This document shows positions 24,288-36,019 of a stretch of DNA of 64,000 nucleotides, piece by piece. Position numbers and translations under genes: made by a program. The stretch's first letter is position 1; the number at the start of each line of letters is the position of its first letter. The notes under the pieces are model-generated. The model worked only from the letters and a program-made list of their open reading frames with translations. It was not told where the DNA came from and ran no database searches. Location: contig NC_089243.1 of the NCBI RefSeq assembly GCF_000512585.2, positions 434,001 to 498,000 on the forward strand. The letters are read 5' to 3'. This stretch comes from Kwoniella bestiolae CBS 10118. Lineage: Eukaryota; Basidiomycota; Tremellomycetes; Tremellales; Cryptococcaceae.

Positions 24288-25916
24288 ATGTCCTCACTAC
24301 GTACATCCTCGCGGCGACTCTTCGATGCTTTGGTGAGCTGCTTCGTTCTGATTCTTCTCCATCCAACTAAGCTTACCGAGACCATTAATACAATAAATAG
24401 CGTTGCCCAACATGCCAACCGTCCTCATCTCTACCCCGCTTGCCCCTCCCCAAACCCACCTTCAGAACCATGCATACCACCTCAACACGATTCAACACGA
24501 ATTTCAGACCACCCCAGCCCAGACCGCAGACGACGGGGGAAATCTCGGGGTTGGAGAATAGACGGTTGAATTACGAGCAGGCCAGGCAGGCGTTGGAGTT
24601 GAGTAGGAAGAAGATATATAAGGAAAGGGGGAAGAAATATAAGAGTGCGGTCATTTATAGTATGGGTGTTGTGAGTTTGACTCTATATTGACTTTACTGT
24701 CTCCCACGATCTGGGCGTACTGGTCATGTTCTGTCCGATACGATGGAGAGATGTGGGGAATCATAGAATCATTCAGGACTATCTCTCAGATCGGGGAATT
24801 GTTGATGATTTGACATCGTAGGGAAGATACTGCTCTGTCCACACTGTGTTATACTCATACGCCATGGTCAAGTATGAAGAACCCAATGCTAACCTCCCCT
24901 ATCCATACTCCAGATCGTCATCTCCCTCGGAGTGACCTACGCTGCCGTCCCGCTCTACCGGGCTTTCTGCTCTGCAACGGGATTCGGTGGTATACCCATG
25001 ACCGACCCCGCCCGATTCTCCCCGGATAGGCTGTACACCACCCCCGAGACGCAGGGCAGGAAACGGATCACAGTGCGATTCGAGGCCACCTCGGCGGATA
25101 CGTTGCCGTGGAAGTTTGAACCTGTCACTCGGTCTGTCAAGGTTCTGCCTGGGGAGACGGCATTGGCTTTTTACACGGCGAAGAATTGGGGGAAGGAGGA
25201 TTTGATTGGGATCGCGACGTATAACATGACGCCGGAGAAGGTGAGTTTGGTATTTCACCGAAGGAATCTGTCTCAAATTCTAGGGCATCTGCGAGGAAAT
25301 CCTCATGAACCCGCGAGATACTAGGTTGAGGATTGCTTTGAAGGGAGATGTCCATTCAAGCTTGAAACTATGGCTTACAATCTTATCTTCCCGCTCAGAT
25401 CGCGCCGTACTTTGCCAAAGTCGAATGTTTCTGCTTCGAAGAACAGAAAATACGAGCGGGCGAAGAAGTCGATCTACCGGTATTCTTCTTCATCGATCGG
25501 GATATCATGGATGAACCTTCTTTGGACGGTATAGATGATGTGGTGCTGAGTTACACTTTCTTCAAGTGAGCGTTTTCGTGTGGTTATCAGCAGATGATTC
25601 TTTGGGTTGCTTCGACGGCGAAGACGAACACCCATAATCAGATCTGGCTCTGTCTTATTTCAGACGTCTTCTTATTCCTTGTTGCCGTGCACTTCCTCCA
25701 CGAGTTTCCTTTACTCAGCATACCACCGACATTTCGACACTCATACTGATGCTAATCCCACGTGCACCTCGCAGAGCTCGTCGTAACGCCCGAGGACATC
25801 TCGTTCCAGATGCCAGCGAAGAGGAGATCCAGAAATCCCAGGGATTCGAGAACTACGAGCTAGCAAAGAAAGAACATAAATTGTATCCTCCCCCTTCGGC
25901 GAACAACCCGGCATAA
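24288..25916 (+). CDS. COX11: Cytochrome c oxidase assembly protein Cox11
   Basis: Five exons (24288-24332, 24401-24670, 24914-25240, 25399-25565, 25775-25916) give 316 residues. Cox11 is a mitochondrial inner-membrane copper chaperone that delivers copper to the CuB site of Cox1. The N-terminus is Arg/Ser-rich and lacks acidic residues, as for a mitochondrial presequence. A single membrane span starts around residue 106 (VISLGVTYAAVPLYRAFC). The intermembrane-space domain carries the copper-binding CFCF motif in KVECFCFEEQ and the family motif DLPVFFFID. The last exon is less conserved and ends with a Pro/Ala-rich tail. The 158-nt intron before the CFCF exon is long for this region. Confidence 0.93.
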
Positions 25917-26813
25917 ATGCTTCACACCTGATACTGGATTCATTGGCAAAGAAACAGAGGATTCGGACATATGATTCTCTTGCATTACACTGTACTACCT
26001 TATGCATGGGACCCGAAAGGCTAGATGCATATCAACATACACCCTTCTTTACTATACTTGCTTTGCCTTCATTGCGCACGTTGCTCATCTATCTATGGCA
26101 ATTCATGTCGTTGTGTTTACGAGATTCCGAAAATTCGACACAGCTTTGCGCAGTTTCAGTATCAGGTCAAACGGCATTTGAGCTCGGCATGGTGAGATAT
26201 CGCCATTGCTGTAGCAAGATGCCGATGTGAGATCATCCTCGCATGTCTATTTCTCTTACCCGTGAGGATGGTTGGATAGACGGGAATGGAATGAAGTAAG
26301 CATGCAAGCTGCAATGTAGAATCGCTTCCAAGCATTTTGTCACAAAGCCAAGAATGTCAAGAACTTTGTTCTGAGCTTGTCCAATATCAATATTACGATC
26401 GATTAGTAAGATTATTCTTATTCCGCAGTAAAAAGTTAAATAGACTATTAGGAATATTCGTAAATTCGTAAACAAGGTTGATACGGCCGAGGCCGATGTG
26501 AAGGGTTATTATGGGAAAATGAATACTGTTTTTAGAACATACGTCAATCATATCAAAATCAAATCGAATTCACATCCTTATCCCCATCCATCCCCCTTTT
26601 GATCCATATCACCATCTATCATATCAGACAACAACACCAAGTCGTGCTGAACGAACAGCTCATCGAAGAGACAGACGAGGGATCTAATCGCAGAAGCAAG
26701 GCAAGTGGGACAGAGCCAGAGAGGGTAAATCCACCAATAATCTCGATCTCGTATCTCTTGGTATTTGCTATAAAAACCACCAGCAGACCAAAAATAGAAA
26801 CATCCTCGCCAAA
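25917..26813. other. Intergenic region, COX11 to MADS-box gene
   Basis: About 900 bp between tandem genes; AT-rich around 26380-26560. It should contain the COX11 3' UTR and the MADS-box promoter. No coding or RNA gene recognised. Confidence 0.5.
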
Positions 26814-28894
26814 ATGGGTAGAAAGAAGATTGAGATTAGACCTTTGACGGTGAGTGCCAAGACCTTTCTTACTGACACCTGATCACTATGCATGCATTGT
26901 ACAGAGACTGAGGTACTATCTATGAATCATGGATGGGATGTGGGTGCTTACTGTACGCTCTCTGTTTATTTTGGGGGATAGGACGAACGTAATAGGAATG
27001 TGACCTTTCTCAAGGTGTGTTTTTAGTCTCTTCCCACCAATGTTCCTCCTTCTCATCGGTCCTTCCTACTCTATGCTGATACACTAGTCCGATCATGTAG
27101 CGGAAAGCGGGTTTGATGAAGAAGGCGTGGGAGTTGTCGGTACTGTGCGGTGCCGACGTCAATATAATCATATTCAATGCTGCTGGTAAAGCGTACGAGT
27201 TCTCCAGTAAGGAGCTGGACGAGGAGATTGATAGGTATATGGATGTGAGTGTGGTTCATCTGCTTCCGATTTGCAATTCATCTGGCCTCGATCGTCTCAC
27301 TCTTTGATCCATCACATCCACTCTTCCTCATCAACGATGGACAGGTGTGCTGACTCGACCGACAGTACGAAGGGATGATCGAGCGTCGTCGAGCCCCCGA
27401 ATTCGCCGCGATGGCCCTAGCAGGCGAAGACGACGAGGACGAAGATGAGGATGATCCTCCAGCCAGGAGAGGATCAACCTCGAAGTCTGGCGCAGGTGCG
27501 AACGCCAATGCGATTGGCGCTGCACCCAGAAGTCTGAAGGGCAAAGAGTCTTTCAAAGCCCGTACACCCCGGTACTCGGAGAAGGGCAAATCGTCTAAAT
27601 CAAGTAAACATAAGAGTAAGAGGAGGAAGGAGAGGAGCGAGAGTGAGAAGAGGAGCTTTATTGATTCGATCTTGAGTCAGAGCGAGAGCGGGTCAGAAGA
27701 TGACGAGGAGGAGGATAGTTCCGATATGAGGAAGAGGAGGAAAGAGAAAGAGAGGAGTAGGGATAGAAGGGACAGACGGGGTACTGGAGGGTATGTGAGG
27801 GATGAGAGGTATATTCAATCTGTAAGTTCATGTCCTCACCATCGACTACGTATACATACATGGTATGGAGAAAGCTTATGCTGCTTTTATAGGACAAAAA
27901 CGCCGCTGCGTTACAATACGCTATGAACATGCATTCGTCTCACTCACATGGACATGGACATGGTCAACAAATCCACGACTCTCGATTCTACCAACAACAA
28001 CAGCATGTACCCTCACACTCCCAGCTACATGGAAGAGATCGATACCATGAGGAAGGAGGGAACAGTCAAATACCAGTCGATATCCCCCAATTACCCAAAC
28101 TACCTTCAGACGGCACTTCATATAGACTTTCCACCACATCAGGTCTGGGAAGCACCTCTCAACTCTCTCAATCTCAATCGGCGTTCTATGGTCCCTCCTC
28201 CTCATCTTCGTCTTCCAACCAATACGTACCCAACCTGTTCCAACATCAAACACAGAACTACTTGCCCCCCTCGTCCGAGTCGGTACTACCTAGTCAGTAT
28301 TCTACCGCACAAAATCCTCAGAGTATGGTATCTGTCCCCGGACCGGGTGGGATCCAATGGAATGAAAGTTTGATTGCCAAATATGCCGAATTCCAATTGC
28401 AGCAGAACCACCAGAAGCAACAACGGCTATTGCTGGAAAGGCAAAGACATCAACTACAGCAGATGGGCGTACCAGTGGATGAACGGAGCCTACTAGACGA
28501 AATATTTGGTGGGAATTTGGCACAAGCTCAGCAGAATCAAAATCAAAATGTAGGAGAATCTTATGGTGGTGGAGGGATGATACTGCCTCTGAATGATACC
28601 ACACCTACAGAGGGAGGAGGCGACTTCATATGGCCCTTATCAAACAATGGTAGACCACAGAGTAGTCATCCAGAAGATCAAAGCAGTCAATTTATGGTCC
28701 CTACTCAGCAAGGGAGGAATGTCATACCTGACGAGAGCGTTCAGTGGGGGGTACAAGATGGATATACGGTCGATAGGGACGATCTGAACTTGCCTAGTCC
28801 CGTGTCGAATGGGAATGGGAATGGGAATGAGGGGAAGAGGAAGATGATGGTGATGAATGCGAGGGAGGACGATGGGAAGAGAATGAGGATATAA
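26814..28894 (+). CDS. MEF2-type MADS-box transcription factor (Rlm1-like)
   Basis: Five exons (26814-26849, 26982-27014, 27101-27244, 27366-27821, 27893-28894) encode 556 residues. The first 60 residues are a MADS domain. MGRKKIEIRPLTDERNR, TFLKRKAGLMKKAWELSVLC and the following DVNIIIFN resemble MEF2/Rlm1 (TDERNRxVTFxKRKxGLMKKA) more than SRF/Mcm1. The rest is disordered: an acidic run with basic Lys/Arg/Ser clusters (about 110-215) that can act as a nuclear signal, then a Gln/Ser/Asn-rich region typical of activation domains. By family, it could be the nuclear target of the cell-wall-integrity MAP kinase, which is inference. In place of MEF2's usual KIxRITDERNR it reads RPLTDERNR. Confidence 0.88.
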
Positions 28895-29473
28895 TCATAG
28901 GATTTAGGACGTTCGTTGTTGATCTGGGCTATGTTTCGGTCTTTGGTGTACTGTATATCGTATATCGGGGAAAGGATGGGAAATTTGAGTCTGACGTGAA
29001 GATCCCTGTTTGATCTTTGATATTTTTATTTGAGGTTTAGTGTTAGTGGTTTGGTTGTAGATCTTCGATTGAAACATGTAGAAATAGACAATTCTACGGA
29101 TGTGTAATGTATGAATATGCTTTGATTCACGTTTGTCTTTATGACGTTGATTTAGGCATAACATGGCATTTCATATGGGACGTAAAAGTATATAACATGA
29201 TACAACAAGGCACAAACAATATCGGAAAGTGTGAGCGTGATTGAATCTGCAGGAAAAGCAAATCTGATGAATATAGAATTATAATCATGTGGATTTGGGT
29301 ATATCTTATGAATGGGTTTTTCATCTCTCAAGATGGGGGAGAAGGACGGTTAAGGACTCGCGAATGATGGAGAAGAAAGAGGATTACAGGTAAACGTTGT
29401 GGTCATAAAGTCATTGGGGATCGTGCTGGAGCAAATGGTCGTGGATGAGTAGGTGAGATGGGATGTCGAGCGA
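28895..29473. other. Intergenic region between convergent genes
   Basis: AT-rich 579 bp holding the 3' ends of the MADS-box gene and of the orphan gene at 29474. No gene was found. Confidence 0.5.
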
Positions 29474-30460
29474 TTAAGGAGATAAGAGGAAGACCACATC
29501 GTCTTCGTCATCTGAGTCGGAGTCGGATTCTAATTCTGGATCTGAATGAGGGGAATAATCGTCTTCGTCTTCGTCTTCTTGTTCTGATCGATCTGGTATT
29601 TGTTCTTTCTTGCTTGTAGTCTAGGTGAAACAGCATGATCAGTCGAGCTGACTCAAATGAGATCAGGAAGGGAAGACGACCTACCTTTATTCCGCCATGT
29701 CCATACCCACTTCCATACCCATACCCAAATTCCAACTTCCCTCCTTCTGAGGGGATAGCTACGAAGCTACCAGAGCTTCTAGCGGAACTTGTTGGAGTGG
29801 TAGATTTAGATGAGAACATCTCGCCGTCCCCCTCGCCGTCCAATCCATCTTCCTCCTTATTTGGCGTATTACCGAATCCCAACTTTGAGAAACACATATC
29901 CAACTGCCTGATCTTCCTACTAGTTGATATCTTCCTTGTCGCCATGGCAGAGGGAGGTGAGGGTGAAGTAGGCTCGGAAAAGATGGATATGGGGATACCT
30001 TCGAAATGCGTTATAGATCGTTTACGTTTGCCTGAGAGGTTTTTGGGAGATGCGAGAGAAGCGAGTGTCGGGGGCTGTGTATCAGGGGCAAGGCATCAGT
30101 CGGACGTGTACGAGGAAGGATATGTGCAGGTAAGGAGTCGAGTGATGAGGGACTGAGATGAGATGCGATGAGAGATTTGTTGCCACTTACCTGTACGTCT
30201 TTCTGAGGAGTATGCACCGCTGAATATGAACCTCCCTTCTCCTGCCTACTAGCCTTTATGCCCTCATCTGCGCCCTTACCCTGCTGCTCCGCCTGTATAT
30301 CTTGAGAAGGACGATCTACATCTTTCTTGAATGTTGGTTTTGTAACAACAGTTGAGACAGGCATAGGTCGACTTGGCTCGGTGATTCTAGTGAGGACAGC
30401 CGATTTATCATATATGGAGGGAGAAGCGGAAGAGGAAGGTCGATCGATCAGGCATTGCAT
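29474..30460 (-). CDS. Protein of unknown function with acidic tail, probably nuclear
   Basis: Three exons (30191-30460, 29685-30074, 29474-29620) close in frame to 268 residues. The N-terminal 90 residues are Ser/Lys/Gln-rich and disordered. The middle holds the most ordered-looking block, GKRKRSITHFEGIPISIF, and then ISTSRKIRQLDMCFSKLGFG. A Gly/Tyr-rich stretch follows, and the tail is a run of Glu and Asp ending EDDVVFLLSP. I do not recognise the family. Basic KRKR next to SITHF loosely recalls a PCNA-interacting peptide, but the leading Gln and the second aromatic are missing. A nuclear role is inference from composition only. Confidence 0.65.
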
Positions 30461-31450
30461 GATAATAGGTTGGTGAGATTGGATGTGATGTATGTTTTGG
30501 ATTCCTTCGCCGTGAGCTGAGTACTTTGATATGAGGGAAGGAGGAGGTTGGGTATCCTCGAGAGTCGGATCAAGGTGAAAGAGTGATATGTCGGTCGTTA
30601 GATGTGCCGTTGTGTGTCGTGAGAGTAATGAATGTCTGATGTGAAGAAGTGAAAGATGAGATGAGAAAGAAGATGAATGATTAGATGGTAATATAAATAG
30701 GTGTAAACATGAAATTTCCTTTCACCCAACACTCACCAATCAACCGCCAATCACTTAATTAGCAAGTTAGTGTACACTCACTTCACCGCCTCGTCAACAC
30801 ACGTCAACCCACAATCAACCAAACATACACACGTCAGCGTTGCGATTGTGAGTACGACTCTCATCCTTGCCACCACCATCGTGTACTTTGATGTCGATCC
30901 GCGTTGGACATGTGTCATACCGTACGTCAGCTCCGATATGATTTGACTGGATTGGCGAGTCATGTCTGGTAATCACTCGGGGTCCGTGTGCGATTGAACG
31001 TGCAGTGCGCCGCGCACAATCACCGGATGTCTTTTCTTGTGTACAAGGCCTTGGTCCTATATCGAGGGGTCCGACGCTTTGAAAGGTCCGACATTGGTGA
31101 TCTCATGCACTTCCTTCATACCGAAGAGCATCAGTGTCAGCAAGTCTTTCCGTTTCCCCCGTTTCTGCGACACCGTCGATCATTCAACCTTCTTTCCTCG
31201 ACCAGCTGTTCCGCCGGAACGAGAAAAGAACAACCTTATCACGTGACTCGAGTACCAACTTTTCAAAGGTGCACCATGTACCGCGAGCAGAATGGATAAA
31301 TATTTTCAACGGTTGTATCTATCTTCGGATTATAACAACACACAGACAGCCAACTACATACATACCAAGCATATCGCCATCTCACACATCGAAATCCATC
31401 CCTCCTGTCTGCTTCTACAGTAATCCACATCGTCGGTTTCATCAATCACA
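30461..31450. promoter_or_regulatory. Divergent promoter region
   Basis: About 990 bp separate the divergent starts of the orphan gene (30460) and the DUF2423 gene (31451). Plus-strand ORFs of about 100 codons overlap each other here without recognisable content and were not accepted. Confidence 0.5.
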
Positions 31451-31914
31451 ATGGCCAAATCAATCCGAGCGAAGAACAAGATGGCTTCAAGGGCTAGAAA
31501 GAGGTTACAAACTCATTACGCCGTGACCGATGCTGCCAGAACACAAAGGTTATCAGATAGGTTGTTGGGCAAGGATAAGAAGGATGAGAACGACATGAAC
31601 GTCGAGGATGAAGGTGCGCCTGAGGGTGAGGAGAACAAAGATGGCGACGAGGAGATGAAAGGTGAGTCTACTTCTTCCAATGGCAAATCGACTTCCATTT
31701 TGTCTCATCATGCTGCTCGCAACTTTATGCGACGCGCGTTATCATCCGATCATGTCACTGACACTGAGCTGTTCGCTATGTTACAGAGGAACCAAAGAAG
31801 ATATCCACTTCCGGACGAAGGGGATCTCGACGTGAGGAATGGAGATTATCGAAAGGCATGTCTGCCAAACCTAAGAAGGGTAGAATGGGATGTAAACCAA
31901 CTCGAAGACGTTAA
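31451..31914 (+). CDS. DUF2423/LLPH-like small basic protein
   Basis: Two exons (31451-31661, 31787-31914) give 112 residues. The start MAKSIRAKNKMASRARKR matches the N-terminus of the DUF2423 family (yeast YBL028C, human LLPH). The centre is Glu/Asp-rich and the end is strongly basic (KPKKGRMGCKPTRRR). LLPH is nucleolar in animals and the yeast protein is linked to pre-ribosomes; a ribosome-assembly role here is inferred. The unspliced reading frame continues past the donor for another 120 codons, but only the spliced form restores the typical basic C-terminus, so I used the GTGAGT donor at 31662. Confidence 0.85.
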
Positions 31915-32424
31915 GCTCTCAACGCTACTGAGCTTGGATGGTGCTGGGCGGTTGAAGTGGTTTCTGAATTTAACGTCTCTTGTCAATGGTACGCTCTTAT
32001 TTGATAGGGTTCCGTCACTCTGATTTCGCTCCATGTTGTAAGATGGATTCTATTCTGTGAATGTATACCCCTCGGCTGTGTCGTGCTTCCTCCTCGCAAT
32101 ATCTCAATGCAGGGCTTCCGGACAGAGGGAATTGACATCGATGCGCATTTCAATCTCGACAATATCACATATCACACCATCCGATATAATGCACGTCAAT
32201 CTATTCTAGGCAGCCTAAGGACGTCTGGTCTCGGGCATAACTATGAGCAGCTTTCACCTTCCGCTCATTCCTTACATCTCTCCCCTCTTCCTTGCATCTT
32301 CCTTGACCTTCTCTCTAATAGTATTCGCATCGGTTCCCCAGAGGAATCGTTTTTCCACCAAATATCGCAAGCAGACATCTGACCGTGCCTGTGATCCCCC
32401 TCGCAAGGCAAATTAGCGGCAATG
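31915..32424. other. Intergenic region between convergent genes
   Basis: 510 bp with no supported gene; it holds the 3' ends of the DUF2423 gene and of the orphan at 32425-33246. Confidence 0.45.
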
Positions 32425-33246
32425 TCATGTGGTCCGAGGAAAGGGGACAGAGCGACTCACGCAATCGCCTGACAGCCAATGTCGACCATGCAACTTCAGA
32501 AATCCGCTTTCCTCCTTCTTGCGAGGTCCAACACGCCTGTCAACTCCGTTGTGCCTCGCCGATCGACAAAAATTGATATTGGCCGTTCTGAACGGATCAA
32601 CGTCGGTCAGCTTGGCTGTCTCTATGTCGTTCCTGTACGATGTGGCGTTGGGGCCGAACCTCTCGAGGTTTGAGGTCGAAACGGTCCCAGCAGAGTACGA
32701 AGCTGGAGTACCTTGCACAGAGGTTGTGGGAAGGCTTACAGTCTGGACAGGTGTGTTTGGCGCTGCGCTACCCAGCTCGGCGGTGAGATCGGGATGTCCC
32801 GGGGAATACACCCATCGGTATCTTCCTGGGCCAGCTGGGTGAGAAGGAGTACTAGCTACACCGGGCGTAGCGGGCACACTGGTATCGTTGCCGGTGGCAC
32901 CGACTCCCGAGAAATGCATCTGGTCGACACCTAGTTGTCTCGCCCTGGCCGCCCAGGAGGGATCATAGCCTGAGCTCGAGCCACCGGCGCTTGCACCGCT
33001 CGCGGATGGGTGGCAAGTTTCGATTCTTCGTCCCGGAACCCAGACAGGTCGACCATGGGCATCATAGATGTATAAACCCTGGGTGGATCGTTGGTTGGAG
33101 GAAGACATGGCGTGAGAATAGTATCTGGATCTGGTCGTAGAATGGGTGAGTAAAGGAAAGGCTGTTGTGTTGACCTTGGGAGGATGTATTATCGATCTGA
33201 GCGATTCATGGACGATTTTTATACCTTTTCCTCCCGTTCTTCCCAT
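32425..33246 (-). CDS. Low-complexity protein of unknown function
   Basis: An open reading frame of 273 codons. A second in-frame Met at 33108 (MSSSNQRSTQGLYIYDAHG) may be the true start, giving about 227 residues. The block GLYIYDAHGRPVWVPGRR is the most protein-like part; the rest is rich in Ser, Gly, Pro and Thr. No family, membrane span or signal peptide was recognised. The last 50 residues, rich in Arg and Cys, look less convincing, so a missed intron near the 3' end is possible. Confidence 0.5.
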   Translation of the reverse strand: MGRTGGKGIKIVHESLRSIIHPPKVNTTAFPLLTHSTTRSRYYSHAMSSSNQRSTQGLYIYDAHGRPVWVPGRRIETCHPSASGASAGGSSSGYDPSWAARARQLGVDQMHFSGVGATGNDTSVPATPGVASTPSHPAGPGRYRWVYSPGHPDLTAELGSAAPNTPVQTVSLPTTSVQGTPASYSAGTVSTSNLERFGPNATSYRNDIETAKLTDVDPFRTANINFCRSARHNGVDRRVGPRKKEESGFLKLHGRHWLSGDCVSRSVPFPRTT

Positions 33247-33943
33247 GATATCGGAGCGAAGTAGCCAAAGACCACTTCTCAGCGAGACAGAGGTCTGAGT
33301 ATGTTAGCAGCGCCGACTGAATCTCGGCAGAACACGATCGCAGATATTGGCTCATCAGGTTTAAATGAACCAAGGGGAATGACCAGGGGTGTCTTATCTT
33401 ATCTTACCTGGGTTCACCCGGCTTGGCCTAATCCATCTGCTCTTCAAATCAAGGCGGAGCGGATGAGCTCCAACGTTCCGACCTACTCGTTCTCGGAGCA
33501 AGCGATAACATGTCATGATGGGCACACTTGGCATGAGCCTCACATTCTGGAATGTCTTCGATTTGTAGCCGAGCTACGGCCAAATACCACTGCCGATACC
33601 TTGGAGTCCGATCACACTCCGAAGAGTCGGCCCTACATGCAATGGTATCGTCTGTTAGATCGAAGTCAATGAGAAAGGAGCGAAGCCTCTCACCGATGTG
33701 CCAATACTACATAGTCCACCTTTGAGGGTGTGAGGTATCACACAATCACTCAATGCCACATGGTAGAGATGACTTGACATAAGGGATTGAAACACAGATC
33801 CACCGAGTTCAGCTCAAGAGTTAACTCTGCTGTTCATATAACATCGCGAAGGGACACCTCATGGATACATACGCAAGTGCGTAAACGAAAAACGATATAG
33901 CATATATATAGCCTGCAAAATTTTGCCCTTCAGAAACGCTCAC

Positions 33944-34046
33944 GGAGTTTTGCGATAGTGGTTATTCGGTGAGACTTGAATTGAAAACTTAACACTTTCG
34001 TGATCTCATGCCGTCAGGCTCGTAGGTTCGAACCCTACAGACTTCG
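33944..34046 (+). tRNA. tRNA-Ser(UGA) with a 22-nt intron
   Basis: The sequence folds as a class II tRNA. Acceptor strands are 33944-33950 (GGAGTTT) and 34039-34045 (AGACTTC), with two G:U pairs and discriminator G at 34046. The D-arm has stem CGA/TCG around a TAGTGGTTAT loop. The anticodon stem is TGAGA (33970-33974) with TCTCA (34004-34008). The long variable arm has a GCC/GGC stem. The T-arm is GTAGG-TTCGAAC-CCTAC. The anticodon TGA is at 33977-33979, so the tRNA is serine, reading UCA. A 22-nt intron (33981-34002) follows position 37, the standard site for nuclear tRNA introns. The mature tRNA would be 81 nt before CCA addition. The internal B box GGTTCGAACCC is intact and a T-run follows. 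Confidence 0.9.
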
Positions 34047-34049
34047 TTC

Positions 34050-34054
34050 TTTTT
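34050..34054 (+). terminator. RNA polymerase III terminator of tRNA-Ser
   Basis: A run of five T on the coding strand begins 4 nt after the tRNA 3' end, the expected Pol III stop signal. Confidence 0.8.
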
Positions 34055-34555
34055 GTGTTCTGCGCATTCTCTTGGACCCCCATGCGTTGAAGATTCGATT
34101 TGTAGCTTGAAGCGTTCATTTTTGGGTCAAAGAGAGCGATTTGAAGATGGGATGAAGGTGGGTGGGTGACCGCGGTCTCGCTTTGGCCACGATCTCTTTC
34201 AGCGATTCTTGATGCATAGCGATGGGTGGGATTAATATGATATGCTATGTACGCACGAAGTATGTTTTAAGGCGTGGAGAAAACGGAGTCTGCAATCTGA
34301 ATCTGTTTTGTATAGCGACTGCCACACACGGCTGATGCGGAGTCTCGAGGGTCCCAACCTGCGCTTCCCCCCGGACAAATAGGACGGACATCACCGCCTA
34401 ATCGTTCGTCTGCGGACTCCTGACATATGTCCGAGATTAGCATGCGAAGATGATGGGAATGGACACATGAAATATTCAAAACAAATCTCTATACTGCAAC
34501 CATTATTACATCACTAGCATCCCTCACCCTAACCTCATCATCGCTCGAGTTCACC

Positions 34556-35854
34556 ATGCGATACGCAGTCCTCGTCACAGGTCCAGCAGGAGCAGGCAAA
34601 TCGACCTTCTGCGCGTCTCTCATCACCCACGCTCAGACAGTCGGTCGACAAGTCCATTTGGTAAATCTGGATCCTGCGGCGGACAAGTTCGAGTATGAAC
34701 CTACGATAGATATTCGGGATCTGATCAATCTGGAGGATGTGATGGAGGAGTTGGAATTCGGGCCGAATGGGGGGCTGATATATTGTTTTGAGTGGGTATA
34801 TGTTCCTTCTGTCTCTGGAATAGGGTACGAGTCATCACCCCATCTTTGGACACTTCGAGTTGTGAGATGTATACCTGGAAAGTGCAGTAGAATAAATAGG
34901 AAGCTCAGTAGGCCGCAAGTAGAGGTGCTGATATCCTCGATGACTCCCCAGATACTTACTAAACAACTTAGACTGGCTGGAAGATGAACTAGGCTCCTAC
35001 GAAGACGATTACCTCATCATAGACTGTCCAGGGCAGATCGAACTGTACACCCACATCCCGCTCTTACCGAAATTAGCAGGATACCTACAGACCAATCTCA
35101 ATTTCAGGACCTCGGCGGTGTACCTGATAGACTCGCAGTTTATGCAGGACAAGAGTAAATTCTTTGCTGGGGTCATGAGCGCGATGTCGTGTATGTTGGC
35201 TTTGGGGATTAGCATGGTGTGTTTGATGAGTAAGATGGATCTTGTGAAGGATAAGCAGGGGAGGACGAAGAGGGAGGTGGGGAGGTGAGTGAGGACAACC
35301 CTTCGTAAAACTTACCCCTCGCTCCTCTCAGATCGTATCACATTGGTCAGAGATCAAGACGAAGCTGACTGATCGATTCACTTTGTCGTTATAGATATCT
35401 AGACCCAGACCCTTCGTTACTACTAGACGATCCTGGATCAAGTACGAATTCGAAATTCAATGATCTTAATAGAGCGGTGGTCAGCTTGGTGAGTTCATTT
35501 GGGCCTTTTTCGGACCACACTCAACATCATGTGATTGGGCTGACGACGATATTCCCCCACCACAGATAGAAGACCAGAATATCGTTTCGTTCCTACCCTT
35601 AGATGTCACATCGGAAGACTCAGTGAACACTGTGCTGAGTCATATAGATAATATGATGCAGTATGGGGAAGACGAGGAGCCGAAGGTGAGTGTGTTGGCA
35701 ATGGCGGTCTATAAATCGCAAAACGAACAACGCTGATAGTCAATTGATTCACTTTGTAGGTGCCGAAGGATATGGACGAGGGTGAGTATAATTCAGCTCA
35801 ACACCTTATGACATATGCTAATGATTTGTTATAGGTGATTTCGGAGACGACTAG
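34556..35854 (+). CDS. GPN3: GPN-loop GTPase 3
   Basis: Six exons (34556-34791, 34952-35284, 35395-35488, 35566-35685, 35760-35781, 35835-35854) give 274 residues. GPN GTPases assemble RNA polymerase II and help bring it into the nucleus. Visible motifs: P-loop VTGPAGAGKST (residues 7-17), HLVNLDPAADKFEYEPTIDI, the defining Gly-Pro-Asn loop in EFGPNGGLIYC, Walker B DCPGQIELYTH and the guanine-specificity motif SKMDLV. The junction CFE-YLLNNLDWLEDE and the C-terminal QYGEDEEPKVPKD agree with GPN3 rather than GPN1 or GPN2. The last two exons are very short (22 and 20 nt). The gene is convergent with the BTB gene. Confidence 0.93.
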
Positions 35855-35953
35855 AGATACATACGCATATAGACATGTACAATACAATCATGATGTAACC
35901 ATAGACTACCATATACGACAAACCTTCTTCTTCAACGCGGTAAACTGATCATT

Positions 35954-35993
35954 CTACAAAATTACTACAAAATTACTACAAAATTACTACAAA
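35954..35993. repeat. Tandem repeat, 11-bp unit CTACAAAATTA
   Basis: Three perfect copies plus a partial fourth copy lie in the 247-bp gap between the convergent GPN3 and BTB genes, 100 bp past the GPN3 stop. Confidence 0.9.
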
Positions 35994-36019
35994 GCAAGAA
36001 TACATTACTCTGATACAGG

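Larger units (their letters stand above)
33247..34555. other. Intergenic region carrying a tRNA gene
   Basis: 1.3 kb between two divergent protein genes. The only recognised element is tRNA-Ser(UGA) at 33944-34046. A 123-codon plus-strand ORF (33301-33672) has no recognisable content. The final 150 bp should hold the GPN3 promoter. Confidence 0.6.

Noticed and set aside
33301..33672. 123-codon plus-strand ORF
   Set aside because: No recognisable protein features; lies in an intergenic region next to the divergent orphan gene.
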